A stretch of 64,000 nucleotides of DNA, from positions 1 to 64,000 of the forward strand of contig JAKMDI010000014.1 of assembly GCA_022428005.1 (NCBI GenBank), in the 5' to 3' direction. Under the pieces are notes generated by a model, which searched no databases, was not told the DNA's origin, and was given only the letters and a program-made list of their open reading frames with translations. Made by a program: the position numbers and the translations under genes. Below are positions 19,716 through 29,460 of the stretch, one piece after another; the stretch's first letter is position 1, and every line of letters starts with the position of its first letter. The stretch is from Flavobacteriaceae bacterium. GTDB lineage: Bacteria; Bacteroidota; Bacteroidia; Flavobacteriales; Flavobacteriaceae.

Positions 19716-22394
19716 TTATGTTAAATTGGGACTGAGCCATTTTCGCGCTTTTTCAAGGTTTATATTTCTTCTTTTACTGTAATCTATTAATTGATCTTCT
19801 TTGATTTTACCCAACCCAAAATATTTTGCCTCAGGATGCGCAAAATAATAACCTGAAACAGACGAAGCAGGCCACATAGCATAACTCTCGGTCAAACGGA
19901 CTCCTATTGTCTTTTCAACCTCCATCAGTTCCCAAAGCGTTTGTTTTTCAAGATGATCTGGACAGGCAGGGTAGCCTGGGGCTGGACGAATCCCTTTGTA
20001 TATTTCTCTGATCAGTTCTTCGTTTGTAAATTGTTCTTTGGGTGAATATCCCCAGTGCTGCGTTCTTACTTCCCGATGGAGAAACTCTGCAAAGGCCTCT
20101 GCCAAGCGGTCGGCCAATGCTTTTATCATTATACTTTGATAATCATCGTTTTGATTTTCATAGCGCTGCGCAATTTCCTCCACCCCAATGCCGGTAGTAA
20201 CGCAAAAAGATCCCATGTAATCTCTAAATCCAAAAGATTCAGGAGCAATAAAATCAGACAAAGCAATATTGGGTTGGCCCGCTCTTTTTTCGAGCTGTTG
20301 TCTCAAAGTAATAAAACGATAGCTTTCACGCTCATGATTGTTGGGATCAAAAACCAGAATATCGTCGCCTTTACTATTGACTGGAAAAAGACCAAAACGC
20401 GCTTTTGCTGTCAACCATCTTTCATCAATGATTTTTCTGAGCATGTTTTGCGCATCAATAAACAAAGAAGTGGCTTCCTGACCTACAACCTCATCATTTA
20501 AAATCTCTGGATACTTTCCGTGTAGATCCCAAGATCTAAAAAAAGGCGTCCAATCGATATAAGAAACCAATTGCTTAAAGTCTTGATTTTCAATGGTCTT
20601 AAACCCTAAAAAACTTGGAGTTACCGGTTTGTAATTTTCCCAGTCTATACTGTATTTTCTTTCTCTTGCTGTTTTTATATCCACATAGGACTTAGAAGAG
20701 GAACGTTCCAAAAACTTTTCACGAAAAGAATGGTATTCCGCTGCGATTTCCTCAGTGTAGGTTTTGCTGATGTCTTCGCTGAGTAACTTGTTCGCAACTG
20801 TAACCGCCCTTGAGGCATCATTTACGTGGATAACTGCAGCATTCCCTTGCGGTGCTATCTTAACCGCAGTATGGGCCTTTGAGGTGGTAGCCCCTCCTAT
20901 GAGAAGGGGTATTTTAATTCCCAATCGGTTCATTTCCTTAGCCACATGAACCATTTCGTCCAAGGAAGGAGTGATGAGTCCCGATAGGCCAATGATATCA
21001 ACATTTTCCTCTTTTGCTTTTTCTAAAATTAATTCGGGGGGGACCATTACCCCAAGGTCAATTATTTCAAAATTATTGCAGGACAACACCACACTGACGA
21101 TGTTTTTCCCAATATCGTGAACGTCCCCTTTCACAGTAGCCATCAATATTTTTCCAGCAGTTTGAATTTTACCTTCCTTTTCAGCCTCTATAAACGGTTG
21201 CAAATAGGCTACAGCCTTTTTCATTACCCGGGCAGATTTGACCACCTGAGGTAAAAACATTTTTCCAGATCCAAAAAGGTCACCCACTACATTCATTCCC
21301 GTCATCAGCTCATTTTCAATCACTCTGAGCGGACGGTCGGCAGCTTTACGCGCGGTCTCTACGTCCTCGATAATAAATTGATCAATTCCTTTTACCAAGG
21401 CATGTGTGATCCTTTTTTGGAGATCTTGTTTTCTCCAGGCGTGATCCTCTTCCTTGATTTTTTTCTTTGTCCCTTTTATGGATTCCGCGTACTCTAACAA
21501 GTTTTCTGTCGCATCCTCTTTTCGGTTCAGTAATACATCTTCTACCTTTTCAAGTAAAGGTTTTGGTATCTCGTCATATACTTCAAGGAGCGTCGGGTTT
21601 ACTATTCCCATATCCATTCCATGTTGAATGGCATGGTACAAAAAGGCAGAATGCATGGCCTCCCTGACGGTATTATTTCCACGAAAAGAAAATGAAACAT
21701 TACTCACTCCACCACTCACATTTGCATAGGGTAAGTGCTCTCTTATCCACTGGGTAGCCTTAAAGAAATCTAACGCATTACTTCTGTGTTCTTCCATCCC
21801 GGTAGCGACAGGAAAAATATTGGGGTCAAAAATAATATCCTCTGGAGGAAAACCAACCTGGTCCACCAAGATGCGATAGGACCTTTCACAGATTTGAATT
21901 CTCCTGTCCAAATTATCAGCTTGTCCCGATTCGTCGAAAGCCATTACTACAACAGCAGCACCATAAAATTTTATTTTTTGTGCTTGTTCAACAAAAGTGG
22001 ATTCGCCCTCCTTTAGGCTGATGGAATTGACCACTCCTTTTCCTTGGATTACTTTGAGTCCTGCTTCAATAATTTCCCACTTGGAACTGTCGATCATCAC
22101 AGGTACTCTGGCAATATCGGGCTCCGCAGCAATAAGGTTCAAAAATTGAACCATGGCCGCTTTGCCATCGATCATGCCTTCATCCATGTTGACATCAATT
22201 ATTTGAGCTCCGCCGTTTACCTGATCTGCAGCCACTGCTACTGCAGCCTCAAAATCTCCTTCTTCTATAAGCCGCAAAAATTTTCTTGAACCTGTTACAT
22301 TAGTTCTTTCACCAATATTTACAAAATTGGATTCTGGACTCACAATCAGTGGTTCAAGACCAGAAAGAGTAAGATATCGTTTAGGGTTATACAT
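19716..22394 (-). CDS. metH: Methionine synthase C-terminal part (pterin-binding, cobalamin-binding, activation domains)
   Basis: [56 protein letters not shown]; start taken as the internal Met MYNPKRYL. Confidence 0.94.
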   Translation of the reverse strand: MYNPKRYLTLSGLEPLIVSPESNFVNIGERTNVTGSRKFLRLIEEGDFEAAVAVAADQVNGGAQIIDVNMDEGMIDGKAAMVQFLNLIAAEPDIARVPVMIDSSKWEIIEAGLKVIQGKGVVNSISLKEGESTFVEQAQKIKFYGAAVVVMAFDESGQADNLDRRIQICERSYRILVDQVGFPPEDIIFDPNIFPVATGMEEHRSNALDFFKATQWIREHLPYANVSGGVSNVSFSFRGNNTVREAMHSAFLYHAIQHGMDMGIVNPTLLEVYDEIPKPLLEKVEDVLLNRKEDATENLLEYAESIKGTKKKIKEEDHAWRKQDLQKRITHALVKGIDQFIIEDVETARKAADRPLRVIENELMTGMNVVGDLFGSGKMFLPQVVKSARVMKKAVAYLQPFIEAEKEGKIQTAGKILMATVKGDVHDIGKNIVSVVLSCNNFEIIDLGVMVPPELILEKAKEENVDIIGLSGLITPSLDEMVHVAKEMNRLGIKIPLLIGGATTSKAHTAVKIAPQGNAAVIHVNDASRAVTVANKLLSEDISKTYTEEIAAEYHSFREKFLERSSSKSYVDIKTARERKYSIDWENYKPVTPSFLGFKTIENQDFKQLVSYIDWTPFFRSWDLHGKYPEILNDEVVGQEATSLFIDAQNMLRKIIDERWLTAKARFGLFPVNSKGDDILVFDPNNHERESYRFITLRQQLEKRAGQPNIALSDFIAPESFGFRDYMGSFCVTTGIGVEEIAQRYENQNDDYQSIMIKALADRLAEAFAEFLHREVRTQHWGYSPKEQFTNEELIREIYKGIRPAPGYPACPDHLEKQTLWELMEVEKTIGVRLTESYAMWPASSVSGYYFAHPEAKYFGLGKIKEDQLIDYSKRRNINLEKARKWLSPNLT

Positions 22395-23388
22395 GACTGG
22401 GGATATTAATTTTTCTTGGGCTTGCCTGCTCAGCAATTTTTGCAATGAGACGAATGTGATCTGGGGTAGTGCCACAGCAACCACCAACAATATTAATTAG
22501 ATTTTGATCCAAAAAAGGTTTGATCAGTGCTGCCATCTCTTGTGGACTCTGGTCATACTCACCAAATGCATTGGGCAATCCAGCATTGGGGTGAACGGAG
22601 GTATAAAAATTAGAGAATTTGGCCATTCTTTCTACATAGGGGTGTAATTGACCTGCCCCTAAGGCACAATTAAAACCAATACTCATCAAAGGCATATGGG
22701 AGAGGGATATGGCAAAAGCTTCTACTGTTTGCCCTGATAGTGTCCTTCCACTATTGTCCGTTATGGTGCCACTGACCATAACGGGTATTGATATTTTATG
22801 CGTTAAAAAATGTTGCTGAATGGCACCAAGGGCTGCCTTTGCGTTTAAAGTATCGAAAATAGTTTCTACCAAAAGCACATCGACGCCACCGGCTATTAAG
22901 CCTGACACTTGTTCTTGATAAGCATCGGACAAGGCATCAAAATCGACAGCGCGAAACCCAGGGTCTTTAACGTCTGGGGACATACTGGCTGTTTTATTGG
23001 TAGGTCCTATAGCCCCTGCGACAAAACGCGGCTTATTGGGATCTAGTGTGGTGATTTTTTTAGCGGCTTCTTTTGCGATCCTCGCGGACTCAAAGTTGAG
23101 CTCGTAGGCCAAATCCTCCATTTGATAATCTGCCATCGCAATCGAGGTGGCAGAAAAGGTATTGGTTTCAATAATGTCTGCCCCTGCCATGAGATACTGT
23201 TCATGAATTTTTTGTATCGCGGCCGCTTGTGTAAGTGATAACAGATCATTGTTGCCCCCCAAGGGACAAGGGTGGTCCTTGAAACGTTCCCCACGAAAAT
23301 CTTCTTCGTTGAAATCGAGCTTTTGAAGCATGGTTCCCATTGCACCGTCCAAGACCAGTACCCTATTTTTTAGAATAGTTTCAATCAT
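22387..23388 (-). CDS. metH: Homocysteine S-methyltransferase (methionine synthase N-terminal part)
   Basis: [34 protein letters not shown]. Confidence 0.94.
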   Translation of the reverse strand: MIETILKNRVLVLDGAMGTMLQKLDFNEEDFRGERFKDHPCPLGGNNDLLSLTQAAAIQKIHEQYLMAGADIIETNTFSATSIAMADYQMEDLAYELNFESARIAKEAAKKITTLDPNKPRFVAGAIGPTNKTASMSPDVKDPGFRAVDFDALSDAYQEQVSGLIAGGVDVLLVETIFDTLNAKAALGAIQQHFLTHKISIPVMVSGTITDNSGRTLSGQTVEAFAISLSHMPLMSIGFNCALGAGQLHPYVERMAKFSNFYTSVHPNAGLPNAFGEYDQSPQEMAALIKPFLDQNLINIVGGCCGTTPDHIRLIAKIAEQASPRKINIPSHV

Positions 23389-24560
23389 CCTATAACTTTA
23401 TCTAAGGCTTGTTCAACATCATATTTGATATCTTCAATGTTTTCCAAACCTATCGAGATACGAATCAATCCATCGGTGATTCCCACCAGTGCACGTTCCT
23501 CCGCAGAGAGTTTGCTGTGGGTTGAAGTAGCAGGGTGGGTAACAATGGTCCGGGTATCTCCCAAGTTGGCACTGAGGGAACACATTTGAATTTGATTCAG
23601 AAAAGTCTTACCGGATTCAATCCCACCTTTTAAATCCATAGTAACAATATTTCCCCCTTTCAGCATTTGCTTTTTGGCAATTTTATATTGGGGATGGGAG
23701 GCCAAAAAAGGATATTTTAACGTTTTAATTTTGGTGTGATTTTCAAAGTGTTTTGCAAATGATAGAGCATTTTCACAATGACGGTCCAACCGCACGGCCA
23801 AGGTCTCTATACTTTTGGAGAGGATCCACGCATTGAAGGGTGACATAGAAGCTCCAGAATTTCGAAAAAACGACCTGACCTCATGGATCAAATCCGACTT
23901 GCCCAGTATCAACCCCCCAATTACTCTGCCTTGACCATCAATGAGCTTTGTCGCCGAGTGGATGACCAAATCAGCGCCGAAATCGATTGGTTTCTGGAGG
24001 TAGGGTGTCGCAAAACAGTTGTCAACAACAAGCAAAATATTGTGTTGCTTGGCAATTTTGGAGACGTATTCCATATCAATGATGTCCAATCCAGGATTGG
24101 TTGGTGACTCTATAAAAATCATCTTGGTATTGGGTTGGATTGCTTCTTCAACCTCCTCAAGCTCATTGGCATTTAAATAGGTGGTCTCAATATTCCATTT
24201 TGGAAAATATTTTTTAAAAAGGGCGTGTGTGGATCCAAAAACAGACCTCACTGAAACAATGTGATCTCCACTGCTGAGTAAGGCACCAATACTGGTATAA
24301 ACAGCCGCCATGCCCGAAGCAAAAGCAACCCCGTCCTCTGCGGCTTCCAAGGCGCACATCTTATCCACTAATTCTTGGGTATTGGGGTTAGAGAATCGGC
24401 TGTAGATATTGCGATCAATTTCATCAGCAAAGGCGGCTCTGAGCTCCTCTGCGTCGTCAAACACAAAACTTGAAGTCAGGTAAAGCGGGGAGGAATGCTC
24501 TGCAAAAACAGAACGGTCCATCTGTGTTCGTATGGCCTTGGTCTCAAAATGTTTTTTCAT
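23385..24560 (-). CDS. metZ: O-succinylhomoserine sulfhydrylase-like PLP enzyme
   Basis: Cys/Met metabolism PLP fold: SGMAAVYTSIGALLSSGDH, VVDNCFATPYLQKP, HSATKLIDGQGRVIGG; start at MKKHFETKAIR. Confidence 0.88.
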   Translation of the reverse strand: MKKHFETKAIRTQMDRSVFAEHSSPLYLTSSFVFDDAEELRAAFADEIDRNIYSRFSNPNTQELVDKMCALEAAEDGVAFASGMAAVYTSIGALLSSGDHIVSVRSVFGSTHALFKKYFPKWNIETTYLNANELEEVEEAIQPNTKMIFIESPTNPGLDIIDMEYVSKIAKQHNILLVVDNCFATPYLQKPIDFGADLVIHSATKLIDGQGRVIGGLILGKSDLIHEVRSFFRNSGASMSPFNAWILSKSIETLAVRLDRHCENALSFAKHFENHTKIKTLKYPFLASHPQYKIAKKQMLKGGNIVTMDLKGGIESGKTFLNQIQMCSLSANLGDTRTIVTHPATSTHSKLSAEERALVGITDGLIRISIGLENIEDIKYDVEQALDKVIG

Positions 24561-24982
24561 ATTTCGTTTCCATTTAAAAAAATTGAGTGAAAAATTTGCG
24601 ATGAGTATTCCAATGTTTTTGCTACTGAACAATACTTTTCCAGAGAGAGACTCACGGCTCTTTTGGCTTTTTCGGGGGGTATTTCCCCCGCTATATGTAC
24701 CACTACATCTATTTTATGGAACAGGGAAGGCACTTGATCGGGCTCTCGTTGCCCCTCTACTTCAACCCTGAGGTCCTTGGGATTAATTTTTTGTTTTTTT
24801 AGGATGGCAATAATGTCTATACTGCTGCATCCGGCAAGGCCCATAAGAAGGAGTTCCATGGGACTGACCCCAGCTACTTTTCCTTCCTTTTTAGAAATGT
24901 TGTCCAATACAACCTTATGACCATTTTGATTTTTGACCTCAAAAAGATAATCTTGATTTACTCTATTTAATATTACTTTCAT
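24557..24982 (-). CDS. OsmC family protein
   Basis: GVSPMELLLMGLAGCSSIDIIAILKKQ; start at MKVILNR. Confidence 0.9.
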   Translation of the reverse strand: MKVILNRVNQDYLFEVKNQNGHKVVLDNISKKEGKVAGVSPMELLLMGLAGCSSIDIIAILKKQKINPKDLRVEVEGQREPDQVPSLFHKIDVVVHIAGEIPPEKAKRAVSLSLEKYCSVAKTLEYSSQIFHSIFLNGNEI

Positions 24983-25004
24983 GCTGGTTTGAAGCGATTG
25001 TTGT

Positions 25005-25967
25005 TTATTTAAAAATACCACTTAGAATTTTGGACACTGCAGCGTTTTCAATTAAAAAGGCATCGTGTCCGTGAATAGATTTTATCTCGTGATAAAAAAT
25101 ATTTTTTTTGATTTTTCTACCTCTCTCAAAAGTTTTCTTATCCTCCTCAGCAGTAAAAAAAAGATCACTGTCAATGGCTATAATGTGAATATTCGATGAA
25201 ATATTTTCAAGTATTTGTTCAAAAGATTTTCCATTTCTCGTAATAGAAATTGACGCCAAAAAAAAGTTCATTGCTTTGTAAGCATCTAAGAGAAATCTTG
25301 ATTTAAGTTTATCTCCATGATGTAGGAGCCAGCTCTCGACATTGTAAATATTTTTTTCTTTGTTGATTGTTCTTCCAAATCGCGCAGTAAAAGAGGCTGG
25401 AGTTCTGTAGGTGAGCATGGCATGTATTCGAGCGTCTTTTAAAGGCTCACTGGAATTTTCTAAAAGTCTTTTTTGCAAAAAAGTATTTGCAATAATCCAA
25501 TCAGAAGCCTTCCAATCTGCAGCTACAGGAATTAGATTCTCAGTCAACATGGGGTACAGGGCTGCCATCTCCCAGGCAATTCCTCCTCCAATCGATCCGC
25601 CAACAATGGCGAATAATTTTGAAATCCCCAACTGTTTAAGACTCAGGTAAAAAATTTCTGCTATGTCTCCAGTATGAAAATCTTCGAAATTTTTGAGAAC
25701 GTTATCATTAACGCCATTTCCTGGGATATTAAAAGCAATGATGGCATAGTGGTTGGTATCTATGGTGCAACCTGGCCCGACAATTTCACTCCACCACCCC
25801 TCGGGACCGGTGACATTGGCGTCACCGGTCAGGGAATGATTAATGAGAACCACAGGAGCCTGATCTATAGCTTGTCCAAATTGCTGATATTGCAAATCGA
25901 TTTGCTTATAAACTGCTCCAGCGTCGGTCGTGAAATCCTCAATGGAAATTGTTTTGACCACTGCCAT
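25005..25967 (-). CDS. metX: Homoserine O-acetyltransferase-like alpha/beta hydrolase
   Basis: LINHSLTGDANVTG, IVGGSIGGGIAWEMA, HGHDAFL; flanked by metY and metZ. Confidence 0.9.
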   Translation of the reverse strand: MAVVKTISIEDFTTDAGAVYKQIDLQYQQFGQAIDQAPVVLINHSLTGDANVTGPEGWWSEIVGPGCTIDTNHYAIIAFNIPGNGVNDNVLKNFEDFHTGDIAEIFYLSLKQLGISKLFAIVGGSIGGGIAWEMAALYPMLTENLIPVAADWKASDWIIANTFLQKRLLENSSEPLKDARIHAMLTYRTPASFTARFGRTINKEKNIYNVESWLLHHGDKLKSRFLLDAYKAMNFFLASISITRNGKSFEQILENISSNIHIIAIDSDLFFTAEEDKKTFERGRKIKKNIFYHEIKSIHGHDAFLIENAAVSKILSGIFK

Positions 25968-25973
25968 GAAATA

Positions 25974-27245
25974 TTAAATCGACTTTAGTGCCTGATCTAA
26001 ATCATTTTTCAAATCATCTATGTTTTCAATCCCAACAGACAATCTAACCAAGTCAGCGGAAACACCAGTACTTTTTTGTTCCTCCTCGTTGAGTTGCGAA
26101 TGTGTGGTACTGGATGGATGGATGATCAATGATTTGGTATCACCAATATTAGCCAATAATGAAAAAATCTGTGTGGTCTCAGTAACTTTTTTGGCAGCTT
26201 CAAAGCCTTTTTTCAATCCAAAAGTTACAATGCCACTATTTCCTTTTGCCAGGTACTCTCCTGCCAATTTTGCATATTTGGAAGTTGCTAAGCCGGGATA
26301 GTTCACCCAGCTCACTTCGTCTCTGGCCTCTAGCCATTGCGCGAGCTCAAGTGCATTTTCAGAATGCTTTTGCATTCTTACCTCAAGGGTTTCCAGTCCT
26401 TGAATGACTTGAAAGCTATTCAATGGACTGGGTGCACTCCCCAAATCTCTGAGTCCCTCTACCCTTACCCTCGCAATAAAAGCGATTGGACCCAGTGCAT
26501 CGTGATACTTTAATCCGTGATAGGAAGGCGAAGGCTCTGTAAATTCTGGGAAATTCCCATTAGAATAATCAAATGTACCTGCATCGATGATGACACCGCC
26601 AATGGTAGTTCCGTTTCCAGTGATATATTTAGTCAAAGAGTGAATAACAATATTTGCTCCGTGTTCAATTGGATTTAACAAAGCAGGGGTAGCGATGGTA
26701 TTGTCAACAATCAAAGGCACCTTAGCGGCTTTTGCTTTTGTGCTGATTGATTTTAAATCCAATACATCTAATTTGGGATTACCCAATGACTCTACAAAAA
26801 ATGCTCTGGTATTGGGCTGAACTGCCTTACTGAAATTTTCAACATCATCTGGATCAACAAATGTGGTGGTGATTCCAAATCGTGGCAGGGTGTTGTTTAA
26901 CATATTAAAAGTACCCCCATAAAGACTGTTGGACGCTACAATATGATCTCCAGATTTCAATAGGGTCATAAACGTTGTTGCAATGGCAGCTGTACCAGAG
27001 GCAGTAGCTACTGCTGCAACCCCTCCTTCAATGGCAGCCAATCGCTGCTCGAGAATGTCATTGGTGGGGTTGTTCAATCGTGTGTATATGTAGCCTGCTT
27101 CAGACAACGAAAACAGATTCGCTGCATGATCAGCGTCATTGAATACATACGATGATGTTTGATAAATTGGGACCGCTCGGGTTCCTTGGGTTTGTTTCAC
27201 GTCATGCCCAGCATGAAGTGCGTTGGTTGCTAATTGTAAACTCAT
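25974..27245 (-). CDS. metY: O-acetylhomoserine aminocarboxypropyltransferase/cysteine synthase
   Basis: [68 protein letters not shown]. Confidence 0.95.
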   Translation of the reverse strand: MSLQLATNALHAGHDVKQTQGTRAVPIYQTSSYVFNDADHAANLFSLSEAGYIYTRLNNPTNDILEQRLAAIEGGVAAVATASGTAAIATTFMTLLKSGDHIVASNSLYGGTFNMLNNTLPRFGITTTFVDPDDVENFSKAVQPNTRAFFVESLGNPKLDVLDLKSISTKAKAAKVPLIVDNTIATPALLNPIEHGANIVIHSLTKYITGNGTTIGGVIIDAGTFDYSNGNFPEFTEPSPSYHGLKYHDALGPIAFIARVRVEGLRDLGSAPSPLNSFQVIQGLETLEVRMQKHSENALELAQWLEARDEVSWVNYPGLATSKYAKLAGEYLAKGNSGIVTFGLKKGFEAAKKVTETTQIFSLLANIGDTKSLIIHPSSTTHSQLNEEEQKSTGVSADLVRLSVGIENIDDLKNDLDQALKSI

Positions 27246-28498
27246 AATTTAAAGGATTTTTTGATTTGATTTAAATAGTCTAATTTTTCCCATGTGAAGA
27301 GTTCAACTTCCGTCTCTACTCTTCCACTGTATGGGGATTGAAAGATTTTTTTAATTTTTATGGGTTGTCTTCCCATATGGCCGTAGGCGGCAGTTTCGAG
27401 GTAGATGGGGTTTCTAAGTTTAAGTCGCTTTTCGATGGCATAGGGTCTGAGATCGAAAATATCACTAACTTTTGCTGCAATTTCAGCATCTGAAAGTGGT
27501 ACATTGGCGGTGTTGTAGGTATTGATATTGATGGAGGTTGGCTCAATCACCCCTATGGCATAGCTCAACTGTACCAATAGTTCTTTGGCTACACCGGCAG
27601 CAACAAGATTTTTAGCAATATGTCTTGCAGCATAAGCAGCACTGCGATCTACTTTACTGGGATCTTTTCCACTAAACGCTCCACCTCCGTGAGCGCCTTT
27701 ACCGCCATAAGTATCTACAATAATTTTTCTACCTGTTAGACCTGTGTCCCCGTGGGGGCCACCAATCACAAACTTTCCGGTTGGATTGATGTGATAGGTG
27801 ATCTTGTCATCAAATAGCTTTTGAATGTGGCTGGGTTCTTTATCAATTACCCTTTTGACCACAATGTTGATCAAATCACTCTTGATTTTCTCCAACATGG
27901 CATCATCATCCTCCAAAAAAGGATCGTGTTGAGTAGAAACCACTATGGTATCAATTCTTATGGGCTCACACGAATCGCTGTACTCAATAGTAACCTGAGA
28001 TTTAGCATCGGGGCGCAGGTAGATTATCTCACTATTTTCTCTTCGAACCGCAGCTAACTCAATCAATATTTTGTGCGATAAATCCAAAGTTAAAGGAATG
28101 AAATTGTCCGTTTCATCGGTAGCATATCCAAACATAATTCCTTGGTCACCAGCACCCTGATTTTCTTTTTCGGCTCTGTCCACTCCACGATTGATATCTT
28201 GTGACTGCTCGTGAATCAATGAAATTACCCCGCAAGAATTTCCACTGAACTGATACTCATCTTTGGTGTAACCAATCTTGTTGATCGTTTCTCGCGCTAT
28301 GTGTTGTACGTCTAAGTAAGTGTTACTTTTTACCTCACCTGCAAGAATTGCTTGACCTGTTGTGACCAAAGTCTCACAAGCTACTTTACTGTCGGGATCA
28401 AATGCAATGAAATTATCTAAAAGTGCGTCACTGATTTGGTCAGACACCTTATCGGGATGGCCTTCGCTAACGGATTCTGATGTAAAAAAGAATGACAT
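27242..28498 (-). CDS. metK: S-adenosylmethionine synthetase
   Basis: [58 protein letters not shown]. Confidence 0.98.
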   Translation of the reverse strand: MSFFFTSESVSEGHPDKVSDQISDALLDNFIAFDPDSKVACETLVTTGQAILAGEVKSNTYLDVQHIARETINKIGYTKDEYQFSGNSCGVISLIHEQSQDINRGVDRAEKENQGAGDQGIMFGYATDETDNFIPLTLDLSHKILIELAAVRRENSEIIYLRPDAKSQVTIEYSDSCEPIRIDTIVVSTQHDPFLEDDDAMLEKIKSDLINIVVKRVIDKEPSHIQKLFDDKITYHINPTGKFVIGGPHGDTGLTGRKIIVDTYGGKGAHGGGAFSGKDPSKVDRSAAYAARHIAKNLVAAGVAKELLVQLSYAIGVIEPTSININTYNTANVPLSDAEIAAKVSDIFDLRPYAIEKRLKLRNPIYLETAAYGHMGRQPIKIKKIFQSPYSGRVETEVELFTWEKLDYLNQIKKSFKL

Positions 28499-28499
28499 A

Positions 28500-28548
28500 T
28501 GTTGCTTTATTTTTGGGGGGATCTGACAAGATATGTCTTAAAGCAACA
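28500..28548 (-). promoter_or_regulatory. Putative riboswitch expression platform hairpin at the metK start codon
   Basis: Perfect 10-bp inverted repeat TGTTGCTTTA (28548-28539) / TAAAGCAACA (28509-28500), 1 nt from the metK ATG. Confidence 0.75.
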
Positions 28549-28600
28549 CTGCTTTAGCATTTTTTTAAGAGGTTGCAATCAGTCAAATCCTTCCTCGTTA
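28545..28600 (-). ncRNA. SAM-II riboswitch aptamer upstream of metK
   Basis: AACGAGGAAGGATTTGACTGATTGCAACCTCTTAAAAAAATGCTAAAGCAGTG; P1 GAGG/CCTC, conserved GATTTgaC..ATTGCAA and GCTAAA, pseudoknot ACTG/CAGT; matches the SAM-II layout (GAUUUAACCGUAUUGCAA...GCUAAA). Confidence 0.9.
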
Positions 28601-28606
28601 CAGTTG

Positions 28607-28635
28607 CAAATATATACAAAATTTATAAAATCAAA
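28607..28635 (-). promoter_or_regulatory. Candidate promoter for the met operon
   Basis: TATATTTG (28614-28607) directly before the aptamer, TTTG about 17 nt further upstream. Confidence 0.6.
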
Positions 28636-28732
28636 ATTTTTTATTTTGACATTTAAAAATTTTTAAAAATCATTTCGAATTTGACCTATCAAAAAACAAA
28701 AAGTAGTTATATTGACACAAGTAAATTAAAAT

Positions 28733-29347
28733 ATGTATTTCGCAATTGCTGGAAATATTGGTGCAGGAAAGACCAGTTTGGCAAAACTACTCTCTGAGCA
28801 TTACGGATGGGAAGCCCATTTTGAGGATGTGATTGACAACCCCTATTTAGATGATTTTTATAATCATATGGAACGGTGGTCATTTAACCTACAGGTCTAT
28901 TTTCTGAACAGCAGGTTTCGACAGCTTGAAATTTTTAAAAGCAGTGACAATAGCTTCATCCAAGATCGAACAATTTACGAGGATGCCAATATTTTTGCCC
29001 CTAATTTGCATGCGATGGGGCTGATGAATCAGCGAGATTTCAATAATTATCAATCTCTTTTTTCACTAATGGAATCCATGGTTAAGGGGCCAGACATGCT
29101 CATCTATTTAAGAAGTACCATTCCCAATTTGGTCAGTAAAATCCACAAGAGGGGAAGGGAGTACGAAAATTCAATCAGTATAGAATATTTGAGTCGCCTC
29201 AATGAAAGGTATGAGGCTTGGATATCTACCTACGATAAGGGAAAACTCTTGGTTGTAGACGTCGATGAAATCGATTTTGTCGAAAACAAAGAAGATTTGG
29301 GGAAAATCATTGAAAAAATTGACGCTGAGCTAAACGGTCTGTTTTGA
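28733..29347 (+). CDS. Deoxynucleoside kinase family protein
   Basis: P-loop GNIGAGKTSLAK; QDRTIYEDANIFA; DLLIYLRS-like motif. Confidence 0.93.
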   Translation: MYFAIAGNIGAGKTSLAKLLSEHYGWEAHFEDVIDNPYLDDFYNHMERWSFNLQVYFLNSRFRQLEIFKSSDNSFIQDRTIYEDANIFAPNLHAMGLMNQRDFNNYQSLFSLMESMVKGPDMLIYLRSTIPNLVSKIHKRGREYENSISIEYLSRLNERYEAWISTYDKGKLLVVDVDEIDFVENKEDLGKIIEKIDAELNGLF

Positions 29348-29460
29348 TGAACCTATTTTCTCTAATTCTTTAACATTTTTTGAGGACGTATAGACTTTTT
29401 AATCTTTTTTTATTCTAAATGGTTTTCCTATTTTTGAGGCCATTTAAAAACCAACATCAC

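Noticed and set aside
28640-28680. AT-rich near-palindrome ATTTAAAAATTTTTAAAAAT between metK and the deoxynucleoside kinase gene
   Set aside because: Low-complexity A/T runs; likely a promoter-proximal AT-rich element rather than a specific site.
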